Shown: positions 1 to 10,757, numbered from the stretch's first letter. The stretch is DNA of 64,000 nt from Aurantiochytrium sp. KH105 (GCA_003116975.1 BGKB01000167.1:62001-126000), one strand, 5' to 3'. Notes: generated by a model from the sequence alone, not told the origin. Program-made: numbers and translations.

Positions 1-1
1 T

Positions 2-517
2 GACAATGGCGGAATTGAAGGCGTGGTGAGCTTTGTCAAGCGTCGAGGCACCCGAGAATTTATCAATCTTCGTGAGGCAAAAGCCGTAGCGAAGAAAGTC
101 TTCGAACCTCTGGGTATCACGATACACGACCTCGTACTCGAGAGACTCTCTTTCGATCGACAGTGGTCGCACTTTCAACGCACGCGCGTGCTTTGCTGTG
201 TACATGGGCAGGGGTGTGCCAACATGGTCTTTTTGCCGGAGCGCTCGGTCGTGATTCTTGTCATGCCCATGGGGACATCTAAAGAAAGAGAAACGTACAC
301 AGCGATGGCACGTTGGCTTGGCCTTCGGCTCATTTTGCACGAAATTTCCAAAGATGTGGACCGTGAGACCAACGGAACATTCACAAGCTCACTTCCCGGT
401 TCTGGTTCTGAACCTTTTGTAAATAGGGACCCAAGATGGGATCAAGACATCATCCTCGAACCAGAGGCATGGAGGCATACCTTGCGCAAAGCGTTGATTG
501 CACTCGTTGACATGTAA
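2..517 (+). CDS. GT61 (DUF563) glycosyltransferase, 3' part only
   Basis: This is the C-terminal part of a gene whose start lies left of the window; the frame is open from base 2 and stops with TAA at 515-517. It contains VHGQGCANMVFLPERSVVI, which matches the C-terminal signature of family 61 glycosyltransferases (the 'hGAGL.hllFLP' block of EOGT, POMGNT2 and plant xylosyltransferases). Such enzymes transfer xylose or GlcNAc in the ER or Golgi lumen. The G-A-G of the usual motif is G-Q-G here. The acceptor cannot be told from this fragment. It converges on the LIM gene with only 50 bp between the stop codons, so the 3' UTRs probably overlap. Family assignment is fairly safe; subfamily is not. 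Confidence 0.75.
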   Translation, partial: DNGGIEGVVSFVKRRGTREFINLREAKAVAKKVFEPLGITIHDLVLERLSFDRQWSHFQRTRVLCCVHGQGCANMVFLPERSVVILVMPMGTSKERETYTAMARWLGLRLILHEISKDVDRETNGTFTSSLPGSGSEPFVNRDPRWDQDIILEPEAWRHTLRKALIALVDM

Positions 518-567
518 GGAGCATACTCTGTAAGAAGACACAGAAAACATTTTTTTTTCCAAAAGAT

Positions 568-3500
568 TTATAAGGAGTGCTGCGAAAGCTGTGACAAGGG
601 CTTCCACTGCGCCAATCCTGGAGTCCACACATGAGTGTTCGCATCAATTGAGCCGTTCACGGCCAGTTGGTAGAGCTCTTCTCCGGAGACCGGCCCTTGC
701 TGGGCTCCTGTGCGGTCAATGTACAAGAAGGACCCAATATTTACAGCTTGTGCTTGTCCACTCTCGCCCGATGCCGAGGTCCCATCCTCTGCTGCATCGT
801 CATCCTCGCCCTCCTCCTCAACAAGTTGCACGTCAGAGCCATGAAGGCCGAAAGGGTCGCTATTGTCGTCGACATCGGGCAAGGTTTCGGACACGAAGCG
901 ATGAGAATCGCCGCTCGGATCCTTCTCTCCGCCGCGCTGAATCGCCATCAGTGCGTCAGTGTGCTGGGCATCATCCGCATTTGATGAACAAGTCGAAGAG
1001 GCAACTAGGGAAGATGATGGCTGAGCTTGCGAGGCAGGACCGGATTCGTACATGTTTTGCGTCAAGTCAAGACGTATGATATCCCGTTCACAGAACAGCT
1101 CGTAGTGAGACATGTCTGCAGCCGGACGCACGTAACATACGCTATCATGCAGACTTGTATCGCAGCATGAGCAGCGACAACAATCGTCGTGACAACGCAG
1201 ACGGCCGTCGTCCCCAGTACATACTTGTTCAACAAGTTCGATTGGATCTTCGTCGATGCGTCCAGCACGCGTTGGGATGAGCACCCTGCGGGTCGAAGAA
1301 GAGAGGACAGGCTGCATGCACACGACGCACGACGGGCGATACTGCGTCTCGCAACATTCGTCGCAGAACACAAGCAATTTGTACTTGTCAAGGGGGCTGC
1401 GCCGCGCCGTCTCGAGCGTCAGTGCTCGATGACAGGAATTGCACTTGAGACATTGCGCCTGCCGGTGTAAATGGATCCCAGGCTCCAGCATCACTCCTTG
1501 CGAAGGCTCCTTGATAGCGTCAAGACACGCCACACACTGGGGCAGTTCTTCCTCGTCCTCATGAGGCTTGCAAAGTAACATGTTGCGAGGATTTTGAGAT
1601 GAAGCGTCTGGCGTTGTTGATGGTACAACTGCAAGTGAGGCGGGCCAGCCGCACCTCGCGCAGCACATGTGATCTTTATGCCACGTACGGTGGCAAGGGA
1701 AAACAGAAGGTTGAGGTCCTTCTTGCCCACACGAAGCGCATTTACTCACCAATTGAGCATTGCACTCGGCGCAGTATGGCCAACAGCCACCAATGCGATC
1801 GATCTGGGGAGGGTCGTCGTCATCGTTTGGATCAATAACTCGAGAGCACGTGTAACACCGCAGATGCACTTTATGCCATGCAAATCCTTTCCATAGGACC
1901 ACTTCCTCGCGGGCCTCGTCTCCATGAAGCTGTGCGAGACGTGGCGATGGAGGTCGAAGACGAATGGCTGGATTGGTGCTCGAGTGCGACCTTATCACTT
2001 GGGAGACGGACATGTTCGATTGCGAACCACATGTTCCTGCACCCAATGCGTCTTCACATTTTACATCGGCGCTGCCAAGGCCCAGGTGGGGCAAAGAAGC
2101 TGGCATTGACACATCAACATGCTCTTTACAGATTGGACAGATGCGGCGCGCATCAAGAAGCCTCGAAAGAGCCTCATCAACGTCTGGGGCTTCTGCACTA
2201 ACGATTGGCCGAGGACGCTCCACGGCATCACTGCCCTCTCGCAGAACCAGGTGCTCGGACTCGTTTCGAAGTTGCGAACCATCTTTCCCCCCTTGCAGAC
2301 CCTGCAAGCCGTGCGCGCTACGACTGGACGCAGGACGCGTGCTGAGTCGCTCGAGCCCCTTCGCAACGGCCTCATCCGTGAGACGCATGTTCGCACAATA
2401 CAAGCACGCGCAGCTCCTGCCTATGCGTCCACGTGCTTGTATGATAGCGTATTGCGTGTCGAAGAGGAAAATTCGTCGCCGAAGGCCATGTTTGCTCTCG
2501 TGCATTTCGCGAGCATCCTCTTCTTCAATGACGGCCTCTGCGCGATCCAGCGCGTCTACGAGCGCGTGCATCCGTTCGCAGAGGCTTTCTATACATTTGC
2601 CCTCATGCCCACGCATATGCATGTCCAAAGAATGGTCTTGCTCCTGTGTTTTGTTGGCGGAGGCTTGGACCACATTTTCGAGCATTGTGAGCATGTGTCG
2701 CGCAAAGTCGCGATCGACAAAACGGGCACATTCTTTGTCGAGGTGCATTCCAAAGTCGACGCCTCGGCGAAGCTCTAGAAGTTGAAATTCGAGAAAGTCG
2801 ACCTGGTTCTCGGCCATTTCAATGGGCGAGCACTGGCTCAGAACAGGCTCCCACAGCCAGTTTTCTTCTTTGTAGCCGCCTCGTCCAGAGCGCGCGCCGG
2901 CATATTCGTCTGCGCTCTCGCCCTGCTCGTCTTGGTCCTCAGCCTCACCATCCTCGCCATCATTGTCGTGCAAATTTTTCGCACCGAAATCAAAGTCATC
3001 CTCATCGTCAATGTCACTGTGAACCTCGTCACGATATTCGCCAAGACTTGCGCGCAGACTCGCTGGACGCTCGAGCGCCATACGTGCTATTGCGCCGGTA
3101 AGCTCTTGGTCGTACGTGTCATTCTCGACGTCGATGTCGGACTCTTCATTCACGCTATGACTAAACTTGCGTTCTTCATCGAGGTCTGAAGTTGCAGCGC
3201 TTACAAAGCATTGATCTCTCGACCTGGGCTCTGATTCCCTCGAAGCATCGCCTTGCGTCGTGCCCTGTTCGCTTTCTGGGAGGGAGATCATGCTCATCTT
3301 GGACTCTGAATCTGCACGTGCCGCCCGACGTTCGGCGTTTGCACGGGCTGAAGAAAGGCTCGTGGTGTTGTCACCAGCAGCAAGGCTCGCTTCGATACCG
3401 TGTCCTTCGTCTTCACTGTTCATCAAAGCGCTCGTGTCAAGTGAGTCCCTGTACTGGGAGCTGCGTTCGCTGCCAGCTCGTGCGGTGCGACGCGCGCGAC

Positions 3501-6390
3501 GCGCGACCCTGCTCCATTGATTCGAGTAGCCGAGAAGGGCCTCATTCTTGCTGGGCATGTAGAGCAGAAAGATTTCGACAATGCGAAAGAAGCGCAGACT
3601 TGCGGAGAGCGGCGCACGCTGAAGTTGAAGAGCGTCGGCTTGCGCGCAGAGCAAGTTGCGGACGAAGTTCACACTGTCTCGATTCCAACCAGAGAGCACA
3701 GCGGTCTCGAATATAATTTGATCGAGGCCCCTGAGGTTGTACAAGCCGCGGGTCGGAAGGCTCCGAAGCGTGCTCATGCAAAGCATCTCCACAATGCGGT
3801 GCAAGATGTAGTCGGTCGCTTCATCGCGAAAGTCGCGGTCACGCGGAATGGTCTGCAAAAGACGCAAAAGGCCCGTACGCCACCCTTGCGAGGAGTGGAA
3901 AATATGCAGATTCTGGGCGCTGCTCGCACACAGGGTGAACAGAGCGCCGACAAACTCCTTGCGGACAAGATTGTCGCTCATCCAGCCGAGCATGCACAGA
4001 AGCACGGGAATGAGCTCTTGTGCGGCCACACTTACAAGCTGCGTGAACGGGTTGGTGGTCTGAAAGTGATGTGCGTCGAGCGGCTCGACGAGCTGTCCGG
4101 TGATCAGCTCAAAGAGGGTAGCGCAGTCAATGTACTCGATGCCACCGGCAAAGGAATTTCGCATAGAACCAACGTCGTGCGACGCGGACCAACTTTGCGT
4201 GGCGGCGGACTTGCTCGTCCAAATTCGCTTGTCCGCAGAGAAAGCTTCGTGCTCAGGAATGCTAATGTCGGTGAGCCTTGGAAAGTGAAAGTTAGCTTCC
4301 AGTCCAAGTGCGCTGCCGTCACGGACACAAGAAGCGAGGTCATCCGAGCGAAACGTATGTACAGAGCCAACAAGAGACATGCTGGAGCGACGAGCCTGCA
4401 TGACAAGCTGAGCGAGGCGCGAAGATCGCAAACCGGACATGCGAAGGTCCGAGGTGCGTCCAAAGAGGTCCGATCGACGAGACATGAGATCCGAGGTGCG
4501 GGCATCAGCGTCGGCGGCGCTACTAAGGTTCGACGCGCGGACGCCAAGAGCGGAACCGGCTGGAGCACCGCCATCTGAATACCCTTCGTGATGAATGGGG
4601 GCCATTTGCGGCTTGCGCTCGAGCCCTGGCCGTGTCGGAAGGCCAGTCAGGTCCGTCTGGCGACGCGGTTCCTGCTGTACATGGTGGTGGTGATGGTGGT
4701 GGTGATGATGTTGGTGGCTGCTCAGCCCAAGCGAGCTACCCGCAGCTATTCCTCGCCCTGGCATGGAAATGAGCTCGCTCTGACGCGCGGCCGAGGAGAG
4801 CGTGGCAAGACCACTTTCCCGCGTGGTATATGTTTGCTTGCATGCGAACTCAGACTTTCTCCTTCCCGTGGGCATCGGCATGAGGCCTTGGTGGTGAGCC
4901 CCTGGTTGATGGGCGCGCCGGAGATCAGAAGCCCGCCCTGGGTCACCTGTTTCGAAGAAAGCGCTGCCTCCTCGCCCGCCACTGCTGCTGAGGCTGCTAA
5001 AATGACTCATTCCACTGGCTGTCGTCGCCGCAGGGTTACTGCTAAGACTACTTCCGGTTCTGCTACTCGGCGCGACGAAGCTCCCAGCGGCGGCAGTTTT
5101 GGGAGTTGCACGAGCCACGACGGAGCCCGAAGCGCGTTCGTGCGTGGAAACGCTACCTGTCTCGAAACTTGTATTGCTTGCCTCGCGACGAGCGCTTCCC
5201 ATAGCGCTGAAGGGGCCGTTTTCTGACGAGGAATGCCCTGACTGCGAGCCAACGGAGCCCAAGGCGAACGAGGTTCGGCTGCCCCGTCGCCTCCCACGCT
5301 GCTCGAGCTGAACGGCACGCGTGAGGAGGGACTGCGCAAAGGCGCGACGCACAAGGACATTCCGCATTTGCGAGTGCCTTGGTTTATCGAGAGCCGCACG
5401 AGGCAATTGGTCGAGAATCTCCTCTGGGGGCGCTGCAACGAGAGTCTGCACGGAGAGGAGCTCGAGTGAGAATATGCCGCATTCAAATGCCTCAAGACCG
5501 ACCAGAAACTCATCGCAGCGGTCATGCTGCGCGCACGCGTGCAGGGCTCGCCACATTCCTTTGACAGCCCAGCGTCGCACATCGCGATCTACGCAGCCTT
5601 GAAGCACGTCGAGACATTCGAAAAAGAAGAACACGCATCGCTGCGGGGGTTGCGAAGTCCCAGGGTTGGTGGCTGCGTCTCTTTCGTGGCTAGATTCTGC
5701 CTCGTTTTCCGCGGCAGCCTGGCCTGCGTTAGATTGAGAGGTTTCTTGCGCCTCCTCGGCACTTTCCGAGGAGGAGAGGAGCTCGGCGTTAAGTTCGTCG
5801 AGCTCTAATAAGCAGTCGAGGAGTGTGATGCATTCCTCGGCACTAAATAGGATGGCTGCGATGGCTCGCATGGCCTCGGCTGGGTTTGTAGGGCTAATTG
5901 GCAAAAGGTCGGATGAGAGGCTGTCGCCGGTCGTCATTGTCGAAGAAGGGCCCGCGAGCGCGTCTGACACGACGGCATCTTGTGAGCATGCTCTTTGCAG
6001 GCGATCGAGGCAGTGGAGCGCCCCTGTGCTTTCGTCGGACTCGGCGGCGAGGAAAAGAGCATCCATGATGACTTTCCACAGAGGCTGAACGGGCCCGAGG
6101 CGTGGCAGTGAGAGTGTTTCGGGGGTATTTGCATCGAGCTTCTCGCTGAAGAGGTCGCTCGTGGCTGCATCGACATCTCTGCTGTCACTGCTGTTCCCAC
6201 TATCACTACGTTGAAGTCTTCCAAGACGGGATGCGAATTCGTGCTGCTCTTCTTTTACGGTATGAGATGCAGACTGCCGGCTGCGTTCCGCGTCTTCGCC
6301 ATTCTCTTCTTCCCCTCGTCGCCCATCAACGGTTGCGACGTCGCGCAAAGGTGCGTGTTGCCCTTCGCAGCGACCACTGCCCGTCCGCAT
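568..6390 (-). CDS. Large LIM-domain protein with C-terminal GYF-type domain
   Basis: An uninterrupted frame of 1940 aa. Residues about 1415-1770 hold a chain of Cys/His zinc-finger modules of LIM type (CPICKEH, HLRCYTC, CAEC...CASC, CARCGWP, CVACLDA, CNSCHRA, CVVCMQP, CCRCSCC). The last 55 residues (FLYIDRTGAQQGPVSGEELY...) match the GYF_2 domain, a proline-rich-ligand binder. The N-terminal 1000 residues look alpha-helical and may form ARM/HEAT-like repeats, interrupted by a Ser/Arg-rich, low-complexity stretch with a run of ten histidines near residue 563 and several 'R.SDL' repeats. Acidic patches lie around residues 1120-1170. The likely role is a cytoplasmic or nuclear scaffold; no enzyme motif is seen. 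The ATG at 6390 is the first in frame and has G at -3. It diverges from the sHSP gene across 2 kb of GC-rich DNA. Confidence 0.8.
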   Translation of the reverse strand: MRTGSGRCEGQHAPLRDVATVDGRRGEEENGEDAERSRQSASHTVKEEQHEFASRLGRLQRSDSGNSSDSRDVDAATSDLFSEKLDANTPETLSLPRLGPVQPLWKVIMDALFLAAESDESTGALHCLDRLQRACSQDAVVSDALAGPSSTMTTGDSLSSDLLPISPTNPAEAMRAIAAILFSAEECITLLDCLLELDELNAELLSSSESAEEAQETSQSNAGQAAAENEAESSHERDAATNPGTSQPPQRCVFFFFECLDVLQGCVDRDVRRWAVKGMWRALHACAQHDRCDEFLVGLEAFECGIFSLELLSVQTLVAAPPEEILDQLPRAALDKPRHSQMRNVLVRRAFAQSLLTRAVQLEQRGRRRGSRTSFALGSVGSQSGHSSSENGPFSAMGSARREASNTSFETGSVSTHERASGSVVARATPKTAAAGSFVAPSSRTGSSLSSNPAATTASGMSHFSSLSSSGGRGGSAFFETGDPGRASDLRRAHQPGAHHQGLMPMPTGRRKSEFACKQTYTTRESGLATLSSAARQSELISMPGRGIAAGSSLGLSSHQHHHHHHHHHHVQQEPRRQTDLTGLPTRPGLERKPQMAPIHHEGYSDGGAPAGSALGVRASNLSSAADADARTSDLMSRRSDLFGRTSDLRMSGLRSSRLAQLVMQARRSSMSLVGSVHTFRSDDLASCVRDGSALGLEANFHFPRLTDISIPEHEAFSADKRIWTSKSAATQSWSASHDVGSMRNSFAGGIEYIDCATLFELITGQLVEPLDAHHFQTTNPFTQLVSVAAQELIPVLLCMLGWMSDNLVRKEFVGALFTLCASSAQNLHIFHSSQGWRTGLLRLLQTIPRDRDFRDEATDYILHRIVEMLCMSTLRSLPTRGLYNLRGLDQIIFETAVLSGWNRDSVNFVRNLLCAQADALQLQRAPLSASLRFFRIVEIFLLYMPSKNEALLGYSNQWSRVARRARRTARAGSERSSQYRDSLDTSALMNSEDEGHGIEASLAAGDNTTSLSSARANAERRAARADSESKMSMISLPESEQGTTQGDASRESEPRSRDQCFVSAATSDLDEERKFSHSVNEESDIDVENDTYDQELTGAIARMALERPASLRASLGEYRDEVHSDIDDEDDFDFGAKNLHDNDGEDGEAEDQDEQGESADEYAGARSGRGGYKEENWLWEPVLSQCSPIEMAENQVDFLEFQLLELRRGVDFGMHLDKECARFVDRDFARHMLTMLENVVQASANKTQEQDHSLDMHMRGHEGKCIESLCERMHALVDALDRAEAVIEEEDAREMHESKHGLRRRIFLFDTQYAIIQARGRIGRSCACLYCANMRLTDEAVAKGLERLSTRPASSRSAHGLQGLQGGKDGSQLRNESEHLVLREGSDAVERPRPIVSAEAPDVDEALSRLLDARRICPICKEHVDVSMPASLPHLGLGSADVKCEDALGAGTCGSQSNMSVSQVIRSHSSTNPAIRLRPPSPRLAQLHGDEAREEVVLWKGFAWHKVHLRCYTCSRVIDPNDDDDPPQIDRIGGCWPYCAECNAQLVSKCASCGQEGPQPSVFPCHRTWHKDHMCCARCGWPASLAVVPSTTPDASSQNPRNMLLCKPHEDEEELPQCVACLDAIKEPSQGVMLEPGIHLHRQAQCLKCNSCHRALTLETARRSPLDKYKLLVFCDECCETQYRPSCVVCMQPVLSSSTRRVLIPTRAGRIDEDPIELVEQVCTGDDGRLRCHDDCCRCSCCDTSLHDSVCYVRPAADMSHYELFCERDIIRLDLTQNMYESGPASQAQPSSSLVASSTCSSNADDAQHTDALMAIQRGGEKDPSGDSHRFVSETLPDVDDNSDPFGLHGSDVQLVEEEGEDDDAAEDGTSASGESGQAQAVNIGSFLYIDRTGAQQGPVSGEELYQLAVNGSIDANTHVWTPGLAQWKPLSQLSQHSL

Positions 6391-8389
6391 GCCGAGCGTC
6401 CGACCGCCGCGACAGCCGGGTTGGGCTGTCTGGCTGTCTGTCTGGCGGGCGGGCGGGTGGGCGGAAACCCGCGCCCTCGCGTCAAGTCAGCCAGCCCGTC
6501 AGCCGCAAAAGCGCACAACACGCACGAGAAATATACCGGCCGGCCTGTTCGCTTTGGTGCTTTGTGTCTTTTGTCGTAGCCTCCTTCTCTTGGCCAAGCT
6601 CTTGGTTGATCTTCCTCGCCTTGCTCTGCAGCCAGAACGTGGCGGGCGGGCCTGGACGCCCCCGAGCTGCGGCTCGACCTGCTGGTCCGGTCGACCGAGC
6701 ACGCACCTCTTCCCCGAGCGCTTTCGCCGTGCGAGAGGCCAGCGACCCTTGCTCGCTCGCCTGCTTGCCTGCTTGCTTGCTCGCTTTTGCTCGCTAGTAT
6801 CTCGCTCACCCTTGAGATTCTGCGGATGGTCGAGCCGAGCCGAGTCGAGCCCAGGTCAGGTCAGGTCGGGTCGGGTCGGGCGGGGCCCACACGGCGCCTG
6901 GGAGGCCCTGCTTCGCGCGCCCTGCGTATGGCTTCGGCTTTCGCGCGCCTGCTTCGCGCGCCCTGCCTGGCTCTGCTCTGCTCTGCCTGGCTCTGCTCTG
7001 CTCTGCGCCGCGTCGGCGCTTTCTCTGCTCTGCTGCCAGCAGCTGCCGCTGTTTCTGCTGCGCCCGCGCTGGTGCGGAGGCTCGCTGCGCTGCCGCGCCG
7101 CCGTCGCGACCGGGCCCGCCCCGCGTCTCGACTCTGCTCTGCTCTGCTCTGCTCTGCTCTGCTCTGCTCTGCTCTGCTCCGCTCCGCTCTGCCGCACGCC
7201 GCGGCCCGGCAGCGAGGTGAGGTTGCTTGCTTTTTCAAAACCCCGTTTGAACGTCTGCTCCTGGATCTGATCTGCTCGCTCGCTCCGCGTCCCGTCTCCT
7301 CTCCTCCCGTCTGTCCCGACGCGCGCCATGGCGTCCACGGCGGGCGCCGCCTTCCCGCCCACGCTGCGTCCCGTCCCTTCCCCGCTCTCCTCGCCGCGGA
7401 GATCGCTCGCCTCGCGCGCGCGCGCAGCCCAGACGCTTCCTCGATCGCATCCTCTCGCGCTGCTCGCCGCCGCCGCGCCGCGCACGCAGCCAGCTGCAGG
7501 CCGCTCGCGCTGCTCGCTTTCCGGCAGCCGGCGGCGCCAGCCCTCCCTCCCTCCCTGGGCGCGGCGGCGGCGGCCATGCCAGCAGCGCAGCGGCGGCGGC
7601 AGCAGCTCCTCGCGCCTGGCTGCTGCGCCGCGCCGCGCCGCGCCTGGCCGGCCGGGGACGGTGCGCGCCGTGCACCTCGCGCACTGCGCCTGCCGCGCCT
7701 GCCTGCCGCCGCGCCTGCGACAGCGGGGTCGCCGGCGAGCCAGCGCCGGCACACATGCCAATAGTTCGTGCACGCGCGCGTGGGCCGAGTTTGGTGGATT
7801 CTCCGCGTCCTCGCTCCGCCCGACCGGGGCGGCTTGCGGCGGCGGCGGCGGCGGCAGAGGAAGGCCATGCGGCAGCGCAGGCCGTCGAGCCCGCCGACAG
7901 GACGGACAGCCGCACCGCGACGCCGTGAAGGGCGAGTTGAGTCGCAGTCGGGCCCAGCTGCAGCCGCAGCAGCAGCCATGGCAGGCAGCTCGCAGTCGGG
8001 TTCAACGTTGACGCGATGAAAAAAAAAGGGTTCCGGAAACGCTGCACTGCTTTCGCGAACATTCGCGGGAACGAAAGAACGCTCTGGAAAAGGGGAACGG
8101 GAGGGGGACGCGCGGCGGGCGTCCCTCCACGTTGGAGGGGCCGACAGGCGATTCCGAGAGCGCCTACCAGAGCAGTGCATGGCAAAGCAAAAGCCGAGCC
8201 GCGTTCGAGGCGCATTGGCAGCAGAGGCGGCTGGCAGACAGCAAGGCTGGGGCTGCGCTGCTGCTGCTGCAGCGCCCAGACCCGAAACCATTCGCCGCAG
8301 ACCTGAACGAAGAACAGACACTGACAGGCAAGGACAGGAGGGGCAACGCCACGCTGGGACGTGAGTAGAGAGAGAGGAGTAGATAGATC
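6391..8389. promoter_or_regulatory. GC-rich divergent intergenic region (LIM / sHSP)
   Basis: Two kilobases between divergent start codons, extremely GC-rich and full of direct repeats: CTGCTTGC runs near 6760, AGGTC/GGGTC repeats near 6850, CTCTG tracts at 6960-7010 and 7132-7192, and many GCC/GCG runs. Long open frames on both strands (for example 6861-8321 minus) have Arg/Ala/Ser-only composition and I read them as a by-product of rare stop codons. It presumably carries both promoters and the 5' UTRs. I see no conserved gene in it. Confidence 0.6.
7132..7192. repeat. (TCTGC)n pentanucleotide tract
   Basis: About eleven near-perfect copies of TCTGC, with a few CTCCG variants at the right end, inside the LIM/sHSP intergenic region. 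A shorter, less regular set of the same unit lies at 6965-7010. Confidence 0.9.
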
Positions 8390-9262
8390 ATGACGCGCGT
8401 CGCGGTGTTCTTGGCGGGCCTCGTGCTCGCACTCGCGGTGCTCGCCGACATGACACCGCGGACCCAAGCCTTCGGAATTTGGGACAAACACTTTGGTGGG
8501 CCGGGATTTGGACACCCGTCCGCAATGTTTGCGCGGCCGAGTCTCGGCCCGTCCTGCGACGTGTGGCCCCACCAGGCCAAGTGCCAGCAGGCTGCTTCGT
8601 GGCGCCAACAGCAGCAACGGCAACAGCAACTTCGCCAACAAGAAGAACGCCGACGACAGCATATTCTCCAAAAGCAACGAGAGCAGCAGCAGCAGCAGCA
8701 GCAGCCTCTGCGCGAGCGCCTGTTTCGTGTCATTGACACAGGCGAGACATACGAGGTCCGCGTAGAGGCGCCCGAGCGCCAGAAGCGAGGCCTCTTCGAT
8801 CTTCGGGTCGAGGACGAACCTCACAGCGGCAACAAGCTCTTGCACATTACCGATCGCGCAGCGCCCGGACGCTTTGATCGCGAATTTAAACTGCCCCAAG
8901 GCATCACAGACAAGGATGTGCGCGTTCGCTGGGACCGTGACTTTCTCACGCTCATCGTGCCCAAGGCGCCAGTCGAAGCGCCACAAACGCAAGAGACTCT
9001 TGTCATTTCTGGACAGCCACAGGCACCAGCAGCCAAACTCCCCAAGGTCGAGCTGAAGTCGTCATCGTATGCTACAACGCAAGCGCAACCATCGCCGCAT
9101 GGTGCGGTTGAAGCACCATCAGTAGCAGAAGCTGAAGATGATCTTCTCATCGAGGACGTCGCTGCAGACGACGATAACGACGAGGACGACGGAGATCTAG
9201 AACTCGAGGAAGACGCGGCATCAGGGTACGTCGACAACCTCGGCATTTTCCGCGAGTACTAG
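8390..9262 (+). CDS. Secreted or ER small heat shock (alpha-crystallin-like) protein
   Basis: A 290-aa protein. Residues 1-28 form a signal peptide (hydrophobic VFLAGLVLALAVLA, then a polar cleavage zone). Residues about 60-105 are Gln-rich. Residues about 108-200 resemble an alpha-crystallin/Hsp20 domain: a YEVRVEAPE strand, FDREFKLPQGI, VRVRWDRDFLTLIVPK, the last matching the family's 'L.i.vPK' end. The tail is strongly acidic (DDDNDEDDGDLELEED). sHSPs are ATP-independent holdases; most are cytosolic, so a signal peptide is unusual and points to ER lumen or secretion. No KDEL/HDEL tail is present. It converges with a DnaJ gene 244 bp downstream. The Hsp20 assignment is by pattern and should be read as 'Hsp20-like'. 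Confidence 0.7.
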   Translation: MTRVAVFLAGLVLALAVLADMTPRTQAFGIWDKHFGGPGFGHPSAMFARPSLGPSCDVWPHQAKCQQAASWRQQQQRQQQLRQQEERRRQHILQKQREQQQQQQQPLRERLFRVIDTGETYEVRVEAPERQKRGLFDLRVEDEPHSGNKLLHITDRAAPGRFDREFKLPQGITDKDVRVRWDRDFLTLIVPKAPVEAPQTQETLVISGQPQAPAAKLPKVELKSSSYATTQAQPSPHGAVEAPSVAEAEDDLLIEDVAADDDNDEDDGDLELEEDAASGYVDNLGIFREY

Positions 9263-9456
9263 ATGGTGACAAAGTCGCAAGTATTGTGTGTAAATAGAAT
9301 CCAAAACAAATGTAGCTGCAAGTTTTTATCCCCATCCCTGGCTTATGATGATTATTTGCTTGATGAACACAACCATCTACGCCGCGGCGAAGCGAGGTTT
9401 CTCCTGTTTGTGCTTTTACTTTCCCTGCTGGCTATTGGCTATTGGCCAAGCTCGCC

Positions 9457-9479
9457 GACTGACTGACTGACTGACTGAC
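9457..9479. repeat. (GACT)n tract
   Basis: A short perfect tetranucleotide run in the 244-bp gap between the convergent sHSP and DnaJ genes; no gene is seen in that gap. Confidence 0.85.
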
Positions 9480-9506
9480 CGCCTGACAGTGAATCTACTA
9501 ATCTAT

Positions 9507-10757
9507 TTATCTACGTGGGCGAAAAAGTGAAGCAATCCCCTCGACGATACGGTGGAAGAATCGCCGGATACCGTTGGCAATCTGTGCAAAGGTTCGCAAG
9601 ACCCACAACTTCATGCCCATTTTCATCGTCTCGTAAATCATACTGCGAAAGACATTGCCCAGCATTTCCTGCTGGCGCCGAGCCTCCGCCTGGCGATCCT
9701 GGCCCATGCGGCCTTGCTGTTGCTGCTGCTGCTGCTGCTGCCGCCTCTGCTGTTCGTTAATATTCTGAAAGATGTTGTTGAAAAAAGAAGCGTCTCCGAA
9801 TTGGTTTCCGCCAAACCCAGAGTCGAGGTTCTCGTCGTGCACAGTGCGAGCCTCCGAGCCGTCCCGGTACTTGTAAATGGTCGTCCTTCGAAGTTTGCGC
9901 TGGCCATTCGGCGTGATGATCACCTGTTCGATGGTCTGCGTTCCAATGGGCTGCTCCTGCTGGCGGTACTGTTGCTGCTGCTGCCGCTGCTGCTGTTGCT
10001 GCTGCTGTTGCTGCTGCTGACCACCTCGCTGTTGCTGCTGCCATTGCTGCTGCATACGTTGAGCACGGAGTAGCTCTTGCCACACGTTCTGATTGCCAAA
10101 ACCTCCGCGCTCCATCTCGCGAAAAAGACGATTGATGTCTTCATTGCGGAAAATGTGCCGAAACAACTCCTCCGGGTCCACATACTGGCCTTGAAAGCCG
10201 CCCTGACCGTATTGCTGGTAGCCCGACTGCTGGTAACCTCCGGGCCCTTGGCCAAATCCACCGCTACCAGGTCCGGCGCCAGATCCAGCCCTGCTGCCTC
10301 CGCCCCCCGAAAGTTGATGGTAGGCTTCAGACACCTCCTTGAACTTTTTTTCTGCTGCCTTTTTGTTCTCCTCCGTGTCGTTCATATGCCTGTCCGGATG
10401 ATACTTGAGCGCGAGCTTCTTGTACGCCTTTTTGATGTCATCCTTGGAAGCGCCGCGCTGGAGTCCAAGCACAGTATAAGGATCTTGCCACGCCGCAGAA
10501 GCTAGAGCACGCCGTCCTGAGGCCCACAACCCAGGAGCGAGCCGAGCCGTTCTCTCCGCCAAGCGCGGAGTTGCTGCCGTCGTCGCTGCCACTGACGCTC
10601 TGGTCCTCAACCTCGTCCTCGAGCTCATGCCGAGCCTCCACAATCCCGTCGCCAGCGTCCTTTGCTGCGGCTCCAGGCTCGCGCGGAAAGGCAATGAGCC
10701 CTGCCACCGCCCTGCGCTCCTCGCCACGCCATCGCGCGCACGTATCGCCGAGAGCAT
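9507..10757 (-). CDS. DnaJ (Hsp40) protein, probably mitochondrial
   Basis: 416 aa from the first ATG at 10757 (the frame continues upstream only through non-ATG codons). Residues about 105-170 are a J domain, beginning [20 protein letters not shown] and containing the HPD motif (KYHPDRH) that stimulates Hsp70 ATPase. The first 95 residues are Arg/Ser/Ala-rich with almost no acids, typical of a mitochondrial presequence ([18 protein letters not shown]...). After the J domain come a Gly-rich region and long Gln runs near residues 265-285 and 355-365. The C-terminus is amphipathic and basic ([19 protein letters not shown]) and may contact membrane. There are no zinc-finger CxxCxGxG repeats, so it is not a type A DnaJ. 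It shares a 123-bp divergent promoter with GPI8. Confidence 0.85.
   Translation of the reverse strand: MLSAIRARDGVARSAGRWQGSLPFRASLEPQQRTLATGLWRLGMSSRTRLRTRASVAATTAATPRLAERTARLAPGLWASGRRALASAAWQDPYTVLGLQRGASKDDIKKAYKKLALKYHPDRHMNDTEENKKAAEKKFKEVSEAYHQLSGGGGSRAGSGAGPGSGGFGQGPGGYQQSGYQQYGQGGFQGQYVDPEELFRHIFRNEDINRLFREMERGGFGNQNVWQELLRAQRMQQQWQQQQRGGQQQQQQQQQQQRQQQQQYRQQEQPIGTQTIEQVIITPNGQRKLRRTTIYKYRDGSEARTVHDENLDSGFGGNQFGDASFFNNIFQNINEQQRRQQQQQQQQQGRMGQDRQAEARRQQEMLGNVFRSMIYETMKMGMKLWVLRTFAQIANGIRRFFHRIVEGIASLFRPRR

Noticed and set aside
6861-8992. Long minus-strand frames (486 and 585 codons) in the GC-rich LIM/sHSP gap
   Set aside because: Almost only Arg, Ala, Ser, Gly and repeat translations; one also runs antisense through the sHSP gene.
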